Positions 42,962-51,920 of a DNA stretch of 64,000 nt are shown here, piece by piece. The translations under genes and the position numbers were made by a program. The notes under the pieces are model-generated. The model searched no databases and was not told the DNA's origin. It worked only from the letters and a program-made list of their open reading frames with translations. This stretch comes from Rhodospirillales bacterium. Its GTDB lineage: Bacteria; Pseudomonadota; Alphaproteobacteria; Reyranellales; Reyranellaceae. The stretch spans positions 3,376,501-3,440,500 of the forward strand of contig CP064988.1 of assembly GCA_016699855.1 (NCBI GenBank), read 5' to 3'. How positions within the stretch are numbered: position 1 is the first letter of the stretch; each line of letters starts with the position of its first letter.

Positions 42962-43704
42962 TGCGCGGCCTTCCGCGTGCGACGAGGACCAGGACACTCG
43001 CGGGCCGCGACGACGGTGGCGACCGATTCGCCACGACCGAGCGTCCGCAACCGCCGCCAGCCGGCCTTGGTCAGCAGCGCATGCAGGAAAAGGTCGAGAC
43101 CCTCCTTGATGTACCCCTCGAGCGTGGTGATACGCTTGAAATGCCAGGCTTTCAGGGCCCAGCCATGGGCGAGGAGGACGATACGGTAGGTGACCAGGTC
43201 GAGGTTCACGGCGCGGAAATAGCCGGCCCGGATGCACCCGTCCAGACAGTCGGAGATCATCTTGTTGGTACTGAGCTCCAGCTGCATTAGCACCTTCTGG
43301 CGACCGCGCGACAGGGATTTGGTCTCGCGGTAGGCGAGCGCGGTGGCGCCGACGTTCCTTCCGACAGCCCTGCAATACGTCTCCACGGCCGCGCAGAACC
43401 GGTCCAGCGGATCGGTCTTGCCGGCGATCGCTTCGGGGATCTCGCGCGCGTAGTTCTCAAGCAGCGAGACGATCACCAGGAAGAGAACGTCCTCCTTCTC
43501 TCTGACATATGTGTAGACCAAGCCGGGGCTGAAGCCCGCCACCTCGGCGATGTCCTTGATCGTCGTACGATGAAACCCGTTGGCGCCGAAGCATTGCGCC
43601 GCCGCCGCCACGAGCTGCGAACGTCGGCGCTCTATCAGTCCGGCGTCGTCGGTCTGGCTTTCGATCTTGACCCGGCTCGACGCGCGGATCGCCGATGTGC
43701 GCAT
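42958..43704 (-). CDS. TetR family transcriptional regulator
   Basis: 248 aa. The N-terminal HTH (about 28-75) reads RSQLVAAAAQCFGANGFHRTT then IKDIAEVAGFSPGLVYTYVREKEDVLF, the standard TetR pattern. The C-terminal ligand-binding domain is helical, ending in a basic tail GPRRTRKAAQ. The start at 43704 overlaps the CoA-ligase stop by one base (TGATG), and its stop overlaps the oxidoreductase ATG. It probably controls this operon, sensing the acid or its CoA ester; no operator was identified. Confidence 0.9.
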   Translation of the reverse strand: MRTSAIRASSRVKIESQTDDAGLIERRRSQLVAAAAQCFGANGFHRTTIKDIAEVAGFSPGLVYTYVREKEDVLFLVIVSLLENYAREIPEAIAGKTDPLDRFCAAVETYCRAVGRNVGATALAYRETKSLSRGRQKVLMQLELSTNKMISDCLDGCIRAGYFRAVNLDLVTYRIVLLAHGWALKAWHFKRITTLEGYIKEGLDLFLHALLTKAGWRRLRTLGRGESVATVVAARECPGPRRTRKAAQ

Positions 43705-45343
43705 CAGGTTCCGGCCCCCCTGAGTTCGTCTCGCAGCTCCCGCTTCAGAATCTTGCCCGAACCGTTGCGGGGAAGCGGCTGATCCAGGATCGTGAACGAC
43801 TCCGGCGTCTTGTAGTCCGCCAGGCTGGCGGCGCAGAACGACCGGAGATCCTCGGCCGTGACCTCCCGCGTCGCGCGGCTGACGTACGCGTGCACGCGCT
43901 CCCCCAGCACGGGACAGGGGACGGCCACGACCGCGCACTCAAGCACGCCCGGGTGCCCGGCCAGGACGTTCTCCACCTCGGCGCTGTATACCTTGTAGCC
44001 GCCTCGATTGATCATGTCCTTTTTCCGATCCACCAGGTGAAGATAGCCGTCGGCGTCGACGTAGCCGAGGTCGCCGGAATGCCAGTAGCCGGCGGTGAAC
44101 GAGATCGCCGTCGCGGCCGGATCGCGCCAATAGCCCGGCACCACCATCGGGCCCCCGATCCAGAACTCGCCGATCTCCCCCGATGGAACCTCGCGGCCCA
44201 ACTCGTCGACCACGATCACGTCGGCGCATTGGACGGGACGACCGACCGTCTCGCGCCGTGCCAGCCCCTGATCGAACGGCGTGAGGCTGGTCGGGGAACT
44301 CGTCTCGGTGGCGCCGTAGCCGTTCATGAGGGTCAGACCCGGCAATCGTTCGCCCAGCGCCAGGATCGCCGATTCGGGCATCGGCGCGCCGCCATAGCTG
44401 CCGAGCCGCCACGACGACAGGTCGCCGCGGCCAAAGTCTGGGGCGAGCAGGAGCAAATTGTACATCGCCGGCACCAGGACCGTGTGCGTCATGCGCTCCC
44501 GGACCGCGAGGTCGAGGAATCCCCGGGAGCTGAACGACGACAACATGAGCGTCGTTCCACCCACATTGATCATCGACAGGATGATGGCGACGAGCCCGGT
44601 GACGTGGGTCGCAGGGACGGCAAGCAGCGACCGCTCGCCGCGTCCCAACCTGTGCGCCAGCTCGAAGTGCCGCACGGAGTGCCAGACGTTGAGATGCGTC
44701 AACATCGCCCCCTTCGGCCGGCCCGTGGTACCCGAAGTGTAGAGAAGGAAGGCTGTGTCCTCTTCGCCGGCGCACAGGCGCGCCATGTCCAACGGCTCGC
44801 CCAGCGGCAGGTTCTCGAACCGCAGATCGCCGCCGGCGGTGCCGCAATCGATCACGTGCCGCAGACTGGACACGCCCTCGACGGCCGCCGTCGCGCCGTG
44901 GGCCTCGGCGTCCCGCACCAGTAGGAGGCCTGGGAATGCTCGAGCACGTAACGCAGCTCCTCGGCGGCCAGGCGAGTGCCGACCGGCACCGCGATGGCGC
45001 CGATGCGCAGTGCCGCCAACATCGCCACTACGAACTCGGCCCGATTGCCAAGCGTGAGCGCTATGCGGTCACCACGCCCGACGCCGAGGCGGACGAATCC
45101 CGACGCGGCGCGCTCGACCCACGCGCCGAGCTCGCGGTAGGTCAGTCGAATGGCGCCCGCCACCACAGCCTCACCGTCGGCGTGCGACGAGACGCCGCGT
45201 TCCAAAAGCGCGAACAGATCGGGCGTTCGATCGGCGAAGCAGCGGACGACGCGGTCACCGAAATGCGCCTCATGGCGAATCGCCGGCCCGGTGCCATCTC
45301 CCAGGCCGCGACGACCCGCTTGGTCTCGATGGTCGGCGTTCAT
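43704..45343 (-). pseudogene. Acyl-CoA synthetase (AMP-dependent ligase), single-base frameshift
   Basis: Conceptual protein of about 546 aa. The first part (45343 to about 44922) has DLFALLERGVSSHADGEAVV and YRELGAWVERAASGFVRLG, to VLEHSQAS. One base is lost at about 44922, and the next frame continues LVRDAEAHGA. Downstream motifs are complete: the ATP loop LLYTSGTTGRPKGA, MNGYGATETSSP, YWHSGDLGYVDADGYLHLVDR, and the catalytic lysine in RNGSGKILKREL. It activates a carboxylic acid to its CoA thioester via an adenylate. The upstream decayed SDR frame ends with TGA overlapping its ATG. Either a fresh pseudogene or an error. Confidence 0.88.
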
Positions 45344-45660
45344 TGGATGCTCGATCCGTCGTCAAATTGGACAATCGCGCCGATGACAAACCGCGCGCCG
45401 GGAGCGACGAGGAAGGTCAAGGCGGCCTCAAGGTCCCCGACCCGCCATCGGGCCACCGGGGCGGTGACGGCTCGATCATCCGGGGCGGCGCCTCGCTCGA
45501 CGGATCCCGGGCAGCTGTTGGGGTCCAGAAGTGGCCAGGACGGAGCGCGGACACGTCGATGCGATGGTGAGCCCGCTGGCGCCGCCGACGGGCCATAGCC
45601 TTGGTGGTGTAGATGACGGTGCCCTTGCGCGGCGATCGCCATTTCGGTCATCGACGCATT
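45340..45660 (-). pseudogene. Decayed short-chain dehydrogenase (SDR) C-terminal remnant
   Basis: Translated pieces of an SDR C-terminal half are present in two frames. One frame gives TVIYTTKAM and DVSALRPGHFWTPTAARD. Another gives GDLEAALTFLVAPGARFVIGAIVQFDDGSSI, the usual SDR ending (FLaspgArfvtGa...DGGss). The N-terminal Rossmann motif and YxxxK are missing. At least two frame changes separate the pieces. The stop overlaps the CoA-ligase ATG (ATGA), so it was once the preceding gene in that operon. The assignment rests on the conserved tail, so it is moderate. Confidence 0.6.
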
Positions 45661-45742
45661 CCCTTCGCCCGTCGCGAAGCGATGATACTCCGGCGTAAAG
45701 CTCGATTGCTGGTCATCCAACGTCCCATCTGGTCGATGAACT

Positions 45743-46420
45743 TCACGGGAACCCGCGCTGGAAGATCGTGACCTCTCGCACGGCGAGCGCCACGAGCACC
45801 TCATTAGGATCGCCACGACAAACAAGGCTCATGAGCGGCTCCTCGGAGAGACAGCGGGCGCGCGCTTCCGGCGAGTCGAACCAGACCTCCCATATCCGGC
45901 CGTACTCGACCGCGGCGCGACCCAGGCCGAGCGCGCTCGCGGACGCCGTGTCGAGGTCGTTGCGGACGAGCTTGCGAATGCATCCCGGGAGGGGGCCAAC
46001 CATGGCGTGATCTTCCGGCGCGCGGGGCGTTCCCGAACGACAGGCGATGATCGCTTTCGCGGCTCCTTCGCCCGCCACGACGACGGTCTCCTCCGCGAGC
46101 ACGGAAACAGTGCGCGACATGTCGAACAAACGCTCCTCGTCGGGGCGCACGTTCGCGTAGTCGGGGTGCTGGAAGAAGCCTTGACGATAGTCGGTCCGCG
46201 GCACCTGGAATGTCACCGTGACGCCGGTGAACGGCGGGTCGTCGTCGCCCAGAAGATCCCCCTCGACATGGTTCTGATCGTAGCGATACGCGAACCTCTG
46301 GAATCCCGTCTGCGCGGCGGCGAGCGGACCGTGCACCTCTAGATAGTGGCGCGAGAATATCTCGCGCGTCAGCGCTGGATGGCGTCGCAGCATGGAGAAG
46401 CGTTTGATGACGGAAGCCAT
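45743..46420 (-). CDS. EthD domain protein (tandem)
   Basis: 225 aa with two ferredoxin-like (dimeric alpha/beta barrel) halves. The first has MASVIKRFSMLRRHPALTREIFSRHYLEVHGPLA, the EthD-type opening, and RFAYRYDQNHVEG. The second half begins AKAIIACRSGTPRAPEDHAMV and ends with REVTIFQRGFP. EthD-type proteins accompany degradative oxygenases and help remove or process products. The start is the ATG at 46420, as the longer frame adds an unlikely basic head. It is followed upstream (to the right) by the TRAP binding-protein gene, probably in one transcript. Confidence 0.85.
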   Translation of the reverse strand: MASVIKRFSMLRRHPALTREIFSRHYLEVHGPLAAAQTGFQRFAYRYDQNHVEGDLLGDDDPPFTGVTVTFQVPRTDYRQGFFQHPDYANVRPDEERLFDMSRTVSVLAEETVVVAGEGAAKAIIACRSGTPRAPEDHAMVGPLPGCIRKLVRNDLDTASASALGLGRAAVEYGRIWEVWFDSPEARARCLSEEPLMSLVCRGDPNEVLVALAVREVTIFQRGFP

Positions 46421-46492
46421 AGCCTTCCCCCCGGCGGGGATTCGCGCCGGGCGTCCTCGAGGGGCCGCCTGGCGATCCATGACAAGCGGCGC

Positions 46493-47491
46493 TCAGCGCT
46501 TCCTGTCGGCGAACTCCTTCTTACCCTTCTGGATCTCCTGGAACAGTTCCTGCGCCTTGGGGCCCAGCGTCTTCACATGCTCGAGCAAGTTGGGTTCGAC
46601 CAGCGCCTGCCACTTGGCCCGCTCGGCGTCGCTCAGACGGGCGACCTTGCCGCCCTTGGCCACGAACGCGTCCAGCTTCTGCTTCTCGTCGGCGAACCAG
46701 CGATCGCGCACGCCGTCCGCGGCCGGGAGGCCGGCGACGATGGATTTCCGGTCGGCCTCCGGCAACGCATCCCAAGCGGCCTTGTTCACGAAGTAGAGCC
46801 AGGGATGGTGGAGATGCTGTGTCATGACGAAGTTGGGCGCGGACTGGGCGCCGGGCGTCGTCGCGTAGAAGGGGCAGGGGAGGTCGGCGGCCACCACCAG
46901 GTTCTGCTCGAGTCCAGGCCAGAGTTCGCTGATGGGCAAGGACACGCCGTTGACGCCCAATGACTGCCAGAAGACCTTGGAAGCCACGGCTGGAGAGACC
47001 CTGACCTTGGCGCCCTTCAGGCTTCCCGGCTCCGCGCACGCCATCTTGCAGAAGACGCCGTTGTATCCGGCCTCGTGGATGGCGAGCAGCTCAAGCCCCT
47101 TCTCCGCGAAGAACTTGCGCATGACCGGCAGCGCGAACTTGTCGAGCACGTAGCGCCGCTCGGCGTCCGAGGACCACACGTACGGCAGGCTCACGACCGT
47201 CGCGTCGGGCACCGCCACACCGGCGCCGAACGCCGACGTCGCTCCCATTTGCAGCCGGCCGCGCGCGACCTGCTGGACCATCTCCTGTTCGTTGCCCACG
47301 AACTGGCGCTCGACGGTGACCCTCCCGCCGGTCGACTTGCCGATCGTCGCCAGCAGTTCGTCGTCGAGCGTGGCCCCGAAGGTCGGTGGCTGCATCAGGG
47401 TGCCGAGCTTCCATTGCTGTTGGCCATGGACCGGTCCGGCGAGGCCGAGGGCCAGAAGGGCTAGAGACCAGGCCTTGAGATGGTTTCGCAT
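46493..47491 (-). CDS. dctP: TRAP transporter substrate-binding protein DctP
   Basis: 332 aa periplasmic protein. A signal peptide (1-24, AWSLALLALGLAGPVHG) is followed by the DctP fold: WKLGTLMQPPTFGATLDDELL, VERQFVGNEQEMVQQVARGRLQMGA, GVFCKMACAEPGSLKGAKVRVSP and EGL-type ELWPGLEQNLVVAADLPC. TRAP systems import C4-dicarboxylates, keto acids or aromatic acids using the sodium gradient. It is first to leave the DctM gene by 25 bp on the leftward side and is followed by the EthD gene. The substrate is not readable from the sequence. Confidence 0.9.
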   Translation of the reverse strand: MRNHLKAWSLALLALGLAGPVHGQQQWKLGTLMQPPTFGATLDDELLATIGKSTGGRVTVERQFVGNEQEMVQQVARGRLQMGATSAFGAGVAVPDATVVSLPYVWSSDAERRYVLDKFALPVMRKFFAEKGLELLAIHEAGYNGVFCKMACAEPGSLKGAKVRVSPAVASKVFWQSLGVNGVSLPISELWPGLEQNLVVAADLPCPFYATTPGAQSAPNFVMTQHLHHPWLYFVNKAAWDALPEADRKSIVAGLPAADGVRDRWFADEKQKLDAFVAKGGKVARLSDAERAKWQALVEPNLLEHVKTLGPKAQELFQEIQKGKKEFADRKR

Positions 47492-47516
47492 GTTTGTTTC
47501 CTCCTCTACGCGTTGG

Positions 47517-48875
47517 TTACTTTCCGACCAGGTAAAGTGTGAGCGGCGGCCACGCGCAGACGATCGCGAGCCAGCCGAGCATGATGAGCACGAAGGGCAC
47601 CACTGCCTTGCAGATGAAAGCGAAGCTCTCGCGAAAGGCCGCCATGGCCACGATCAAGTTGAGCCCAACCGGCGGGGTGAGGTAGCCGATCTCGAGATTG
47701 GCGGTCATGATCACGCCGAGATGCACTGGATCGAATCCAGCCCCCTTGCCGATGGGCGCGATCAAGGGCCCGAAGATCAGGATCGCCGACCCGACATCCA
47801 TCAGGCATCCGACGACCAGCAGCAGCAGGTTGATGCCGACCATCACCGCCACCGGGCTGCTGACGTTGCTCTGCACGAGTTGCACCCAGCTCTTGGCGAT
47901 GCCCTCGTAGTCGAGGATCGTGTTCAGGCTGTTCGCGATCGCGATCAAGGGTAGCAGCGTGCCGAGCATCTTGACGGTCTCGACGAGCACGGCCCGGTAG
48001 TCGGGGAGTTTGAGCTCACGGTGGACGAAGACCTCGACGAGCAGGGCGTAGGCGAGCGATACCGCGGCAGACTCGGTCGGCGAGAAGTACCCAGAGTAGA
48101 TGCCTCCCAGGAGGATGACCGGCAGCAGCATGGCGAATATGCCGGCTCTCATCGAGACCGCGACAAGGCGCAACCGCAGCGGCTCGGTCGCCTGTTGGCG
48201 GTTGACGGCCCAGGAATAGACCGCGAACAGCGCGGTCAGCAGCAGACCCGGCCCGATCCCGCCGATGAAGAGGTGCGTGACGGAGGTCTCGGTCGCAAGT
48301 CCGTACAGGATCATCGGAATGGATGGCGGGATCATGATGCCCAGCGTGCCGGCGGAGCAGATCAGGCCGATCGCGAACGATCTGTCGTATCCCGCCTTCA
48401 GCAGTCCCGGATACATGATCGTGCCGATCGCCAGCATGGTCACGATCGACGAACCCGAGATCGCGGCGAAGATCGCGCAGGCGAGGACGGCGGAGATCGC
48501 CAGTCCGCCGGGAATGGGCGAGGTCAGAGCGACCATCACGTCGATCAGCCGTTGCGCGATCGAACCGCGCGTCATCAACGCACCGGCAAGCACGAACATG
48601 GGGACAGCCAGCAGGACTTCCCGATCCACCGTGAACCACATGTCCTGCACGAGGTACTCGACGGAGCTGCTCTTCGCGAAATACTGGTGCGTGAAGGCGG
48701 TGGCGGCGGCGAGGATCAGCACGACCGGCTGGCGGAGGAACAACAGACCCAGCACCAGGACGCCGAAGATCGCGACCCGTGGCGAGAGGACCCCGAAAAC
48801 GCCGCACGCCGCGACGCCCAGCAGCAGCGCGGCCGGGACCGCCGTCCGACCGGCGTTCGCGCTCGCGGGCGTCAT
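47517..48875 (-). CDS. dctM: TRAP transporter large permease DctM
   Basis: 452 aa integral membrane protein with about 13 helices, of the DctM/TRAP-T large subunit family. Motifs are DREVLLAVPMFVLAGALMTRG, AAISGSSIVTMLAIGTIM, GTLGIMIPPSIPMILYG, GYFSPTESAAVSLAYALLVE, DVGSAILIFGPLIAPIG and EIGYLTPPVGLNLIVAMA. The extra N-terminal hydrophobic segment (PAALLLGVAACGVFGV) is slightly longer than usual. Its ATG overlaps the DctQ stop (ATGA). With DctP and DctQ it makes a complete TRAP importer. Confidence 0.93.
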   Translation of the reverse strand: MTPASANAGRTAVPAALLLGVAACGVFGVLSPRVAIFGVLVLGLLFLRQPVVLILAAATAFTHQYFAKSSSVEYLVQDMWFTVDREVLLAVPMFVLAGALMTRGSIAQRLIDVMVALTSPIPGGLAISAVLACAIFAAISGSSIVTMLAIGTIMYPGLLKAGYDRSFAIGLICSAGTLGIMIPPSIPMILYGLATETSVTHLFIGGIGPGLLLTALFAVYSWAVNRQQATEPLRLRLVAVSMRAGIFAMLLPVILLGGIYSGYFSPTESAAVSLAYALLVEVFVHRELKLPDYRAVLVETVKMLGTLLPLIAIANSLNTILDYEGIAKSWVQLVQSNVSSPVAVMVGINLLLLVVGCLMDVGSAILIFGPLIAPIGKGAGFDPVHLGVIMTANLEIGYLTPPVGLNLIVAMAAFRESFAFICKAVVPFVLIMLGWLAIVCAWPPLTLYLVGK

Positions 48876-49390
48876 TGCGGCTCCGCCTCGCGCGGACGCA
48901 GCGCTGGATAGGCCGCGAAGCAGAGATATCTTAGCGACGAGGCGTAGAAGATGTAGGGCAGAACGAGCTGGACCGGCCAGAGCTCGGCGTAGAAAAGAAG
49001 ATCCACCTCGCCCAACCGCATGCTGCTCTGCACATACTTCACGGCGAACCAGCCGAGCATCGCGCACAACGCCGCCGAGACGACATCGCCGAGGCGGCTC
49101 ATCGCGGGATGCCAGGTGGTCGGGAATAGATTGTCGACGGCGGAGACTCGTAGATGGCCACCGGCGTGGACGACCACGGCGAACCCCAGCAGCCCGGCGA
49201 TGGCGTTGCAGTAGACCGCCAGTTTCTGAGCGCCGAAGATGCCCTGGCCGAAGGCCTCCCGGGCGACCACATCGATGAATAACGCACTGGCGACTAGGAG
49301 AAGCGCCATGCACGTTACGAACAGTTCGACCCGGACGAGCCATGTCAACGCGGCCGCGACGCCCCGCTGTCCCGTGCGATCGGATTGCAT
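48872..49390 (-). CDS. dctQ: TRAP transporter small permease DctQ
   Basis: 172 aa with four membrane helices: FVTCMALLLVASALFIDVVAREAF, AVYCNAIAGLLGFAVVVHAGG, VVSAALCAMLGWFAVKYVQSS and VQLVLPYIFYASSLRYLCF. This is the normal DctQ topology. The start is the ATG at 49390 with a gagg ribosome site; 49420 is an alternative. It is the first gene of this leftward TRAP operon. The 3' end overlaps DctM by four bases. Confidence 0.88.
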   Translation of the reverse strand: MQSDRTGQRGVAAALTWLVRVELFVTCMALLLVASALFIDVVAREAFGQGIFGAQKLAVYCNAIAGLLGFAVVVHAGGHLRVSAVDNLFPTTWHPAMSRLGDVVSAALCAMLGWFAVKYVQSSMRLGEVDLLFYAELWPVQLVLPYIFYASSLRYLCFAAYPALRPREAEPQ

Positions 49391-49649
49391 GCGCGCAACC
49401 CCTCCCCGTAGCCCCGCCAACGGTCTTCTGCGCCGTTCGACCGCACGCTACACGATTTCATCGTTGATTGAATGGCCATTCAATGCGCCACTCGTCGGAC
49501 CGCCGTCAGGCGAGAGTGGCGGTCCGCGCCGTACGGCCCGGCGCGATCAAGTCGAAGGCGCAGGAAAGCCATGTACTGGCTGCGAAGCCGGTCGGGAGGC
49601 CGAAGCCGGTGCCGCACCGGGCGAAAGCCACGCCTCCTCCGTCCGCGCC

Positions 49650-49881
49650 ACCGGCCGCCACGTCGGAGGACCGGGCGCTGGGCTGCCTGCTGGGCCTGGC
49701 GGTGGGCGCCGCGCTCGGCACGACGCTGGAGTTCAAACCCCCGCGATACCTACGAGCACGTCACCGACATGGTCGGCGGCGGCCCGTTCCGGCTGAAGGC
49801 GGGGGAGTGGACCGACGACACCAGCATAGCGCTGTGCCTGACCGACAGCCTGCTGAAGCGGTTCCGGCGCCTCGTCTGATG
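49650..49881 (+). pseudogene. ADP-ribosylglycohydrolase (DraG/ARH) N-terminal fragment, frameshifted
   Basis: About 75 codons recognisable as the N-terminus of an ADP-ribosylglycohydrolase: ATSEDRALGCLLGLAVGAALGTTLEF, then after a one-base slip at about 49743 TYEHVTDMVGGGPFRLKAGEWTDDTS then IALCLTDSLLKR. The WTDDT motif is the Mg-binding signature. Sequence then stops; the remaining two thirds of the usual about 300 residues and the other metal aspartates are missing, so no activity is expected. Families of this kind remove ADP-ribose from proteins. It lies in a region with a TRAP operon on one side and an enoyl-CoA hydratase on the other. Confidence 0.8.
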
Positions 49882-50025
49882 CCCACGAAAGGAGATCAAG
49901 GATGCCGCAAGCGAGTCCTGGAATGGCAGGCCGCGCATCCGACGTTCACCTGGATCGCTTGGAGTATCGTCTGGGCGGTCGTTTTGGCGTGGCTGCTTTA
50001 TCCGCGGACGGCCGGCGGGGTTTGA
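49879..50025 (+). CDS. Possible small membrane protein
   Basis: 48 aa if it begins at the ATG at 49879. The sequence VLEWQAAHPTFTWIAWSIVWAVVLAWLLYPRTAGGV is a tryptophan-rich single membrane helix (about residues 24-43), which looks like genuine protein sequence. The only good ribosome site (aaaggag, 49888-49894) precedes an ATG at 49902 in another frame, so the start is unclear. I do not recognise a family. It is after the broken glycohydrolase. Confidence 0.4.
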   Translation: MPTKGDQGCRKRVLEWQAAHPTFTWIAWSIVWAVVLAWLLYPRTAGGV

Positions 50026-50324
50026 TCGCCGGAAGTGAAGCGCCCGTGTCGCATCGGCGACTCCGGCCCCGCCGCACAGGGCCGATAGCCCGATCCGTAT
50101 CTTGTCCCTGGCTGAACGCCGCTCGCTCGTGCGGCGCCCGGCGTCCCGGGGCCGGCGCGGCTTCGATCCGCATCGGCTGCGATGGCCTGGTCCCAGAGCG
50201 GACTGGTCGTCGCGACGGCTGCCCAGCTCCCGGGGCCGTGGCGTTCGCGGCGGCAGGCATCCCTGCTAAAGAGGATCGCCAAGTGTCTCGGACATGCCGC
50301 CAGCGGGAGCGGAGGGGAAGCGCC

Positions 50325-51182
50325 ATGGCCTACGAATACGAACTCCTGGATGTCGCGGTATCCGGCAGGATCGCGACCATCACGATCAGCAACCCGCCGG
50401 TCAACGTCATCACGCTCGCCCTGCTGGCGGAGCTGGAGGCGCTCTCGCACGAGTTGAAGGCGGACCCCGACCTCACGGTCGTCGTCTTCCGCAGCGCCGA
50501 TCCGGATTTCTTCCTGGCGCATTTCGACGTGGCCGCGATCTTGAAGCGCCCGACCGACACGCCGGCCCGCCGCGATACCCAGATCAAGCCCTATCACGCC
50601 ATGTGCGAGCGCTATCGCACGATGGACAAGGTGGTGATCGCCCAGATCGAAGGCCGGGTCGGCGGCGGCGGCAGCGAGCTGGTGGCCTCGTTCGACATGC
50701 GCTTCGGGGTGCGCGGCAGGACCAAGATCAACCAGATGGAGGTCCCGCTCGGCATTCTGCCCGGCGGCACCGGCACGCAGCGGCTGCCTCGGCTGATTGG
50801 ACGCGGGCGGGCGATGGAATTGATCCTGGCGGGCGACGACCTGGACGCGGAAACCGCGGAGCGGTGGGGTTATCTGAACCGCGTCTACGAGGAGAAGGAG
50901 ATCGGCCCGGCGGTCGAGAGGCTTGCTCGCCGGATCGCGTCTTTCCCTCCGGAGGCCGTGCGCTTCGCGAAGCAAAGCGTCAATCAGTCGGAGCGCCCTC
51001 TGCTCGATGGGCTGTTCGAGGAGGCCTACCTGTTCGACCAGACCCTGCGCACCGCGGGCGCCAAGGCCAATATGCGACGGTTCCTGGAGATCGGGGGACA
51101 GACGCGCGAGGGCGAGCTGCGTATGGGCGAGCTCTGCGCCGAGCTCGGCGCAAGTGACGAAGGGGCGACGGGGCGGGGATAA
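50325..51182 (+). CDS. Enoyl-CoA hydratase/isomerase family protein
   Basis: 285 aa crotonase-fold protein. ATG at 50325 follows an aggggaa-type site. Features: ATITISNPPVNVITLALLAELEAL, VVVFRSADPDFFLAHFDVA (first oxyanion region), IEGRVGGGGSELVASFDMRF (second) and VPLGILPGGTGTQRLPRLIGRGRAME (normally with the catalytic glutamate, here MEVPLGILPGG). The C-terminal region RTAGAKANMRRFLEIGG is longer than usual. It is a rightward gene separated by 299 bp of unassigned sequence from the short membrane protein. The reaction is open between hydration and isomerisation. Confidence 0.87.
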   Translation: MAYEYELLDVAVSGRIATITISNPPVNVITLALLAELEALSHELKADPDLTVVVFRSADPDFFLAHFDVAAILKRPTDTPARRDTQIKPYHAMCERYRTMDKVVIAQIEGRVGGGGSELVASFDMRFGVRGRTKINQMEVPLGILPGGTGTQRLPRLIGRGRAMELILAGDDLDAETAERWGYLNRVYEEKEIGPAVERLARRIASFPPEAVRFAKQSVNQSERPLLDGLFEEAYLFDQTLRTAGAKANMRRFLEIGGQTREGELRMGELCAELGASDEGATGRG

Positions 51183-51402
51183 GGCCGTCCAGCTAGCCGG
51201 TCGCCGCCGCGGGTATATCCACGTCGCGCGCCTCGGCGCGCGGTGCTGGAGCGGGTGGCTAGGCGGTGATGCCGACGGCGCGACGATTGACGCCGCATTC
51301 CCGGCCTTCGGATGCGGATCCGGTGGCGGCATTGGCTGGCGACCGTCCTCGTTCATGTCCGCCGGCGACGACCGGCGATCGAAGGGCTACGATTGGCGAC
51401 GG

Positions 51403-51717
51403 ATGGTGAGGCGGATGCGAAGAACGATGGCGGTGGTGGTGGCCGTGGCGCTGCTGGCATTACCGGCGGCCGCGCAGGATGCGCCGGCCGGACGCCGTCT
51501 GGCGGCGCGCTGGTGCGCGGCGTGCCATGTCGTCGAACCCAGCCAGGGCAAGGCCACCGACAACGCGCCGACCTTCTGGGAGATCGCCGCCCGGCCGGGC
51601 ACGACGGCGGAGTCGCTCGATCGTCACCTTTCGAGAGGACATACGCTCATGCCCGACTTCTCGCTGGACTCCCAGGAGCGCGGCGCGCTGGTTGCCTACA
51701 TCCTCAGTCTGCGCTGA
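51403..51717 (+). CDS. Small c-type cytochrome (copy 2)
   Basis: 104 aa, near-identical to 32686-33000 (about 14 differences by eye). Signal peptide (MAVVVAVALLALPAAA), WCAACH haem site, GHTLMPDFSL methionine ligand, and the same C-terminal VAYILSLR. DNA similarity extends about 40 bp upstream (acgaccggcgatcga) and through the tatcggcga just after the stop. It is the third rightward gene of this region and probably has its own promoter. Recent duplication is the simplest explanation. Confidence 0.92.
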   Translation: MVRRMRRTMAVVVAVALLALPAAAQDAPAGRRLAARWCAACHVVEPSQGKATDNAPTFWEIAARPGTTAESLDRHLSRGHTLMPDFSLDSQERGALVAYILSLR

Positions 51718-51920
51718 TATCGGCGAACCACGGAAGAGCGTCGCCTGGGCGCAGCGCGAGCGGCTCGACGCCGATCGTGACCTGCGGGGAACCCGGCAAG
51801 GTCGCGCCGTGCGGTCTCACTCGATATCGGGATACTGATACTCCGCCATCGGACATCCGACGCCATTGCTTGAGTTTCGCTGTCGTTCCTACACTGCGCC
51901 AGAGCTGGAGGGCGACGGCG

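Noticed and set aside
49468..49650. Extension of the glycohydrolase fragment to the left as coding
   Set aside because: The sequence before 49650 is proline/alanine/arginine-rich, shows weak similarity to the gap at 31020, and has no ARH-like motif.
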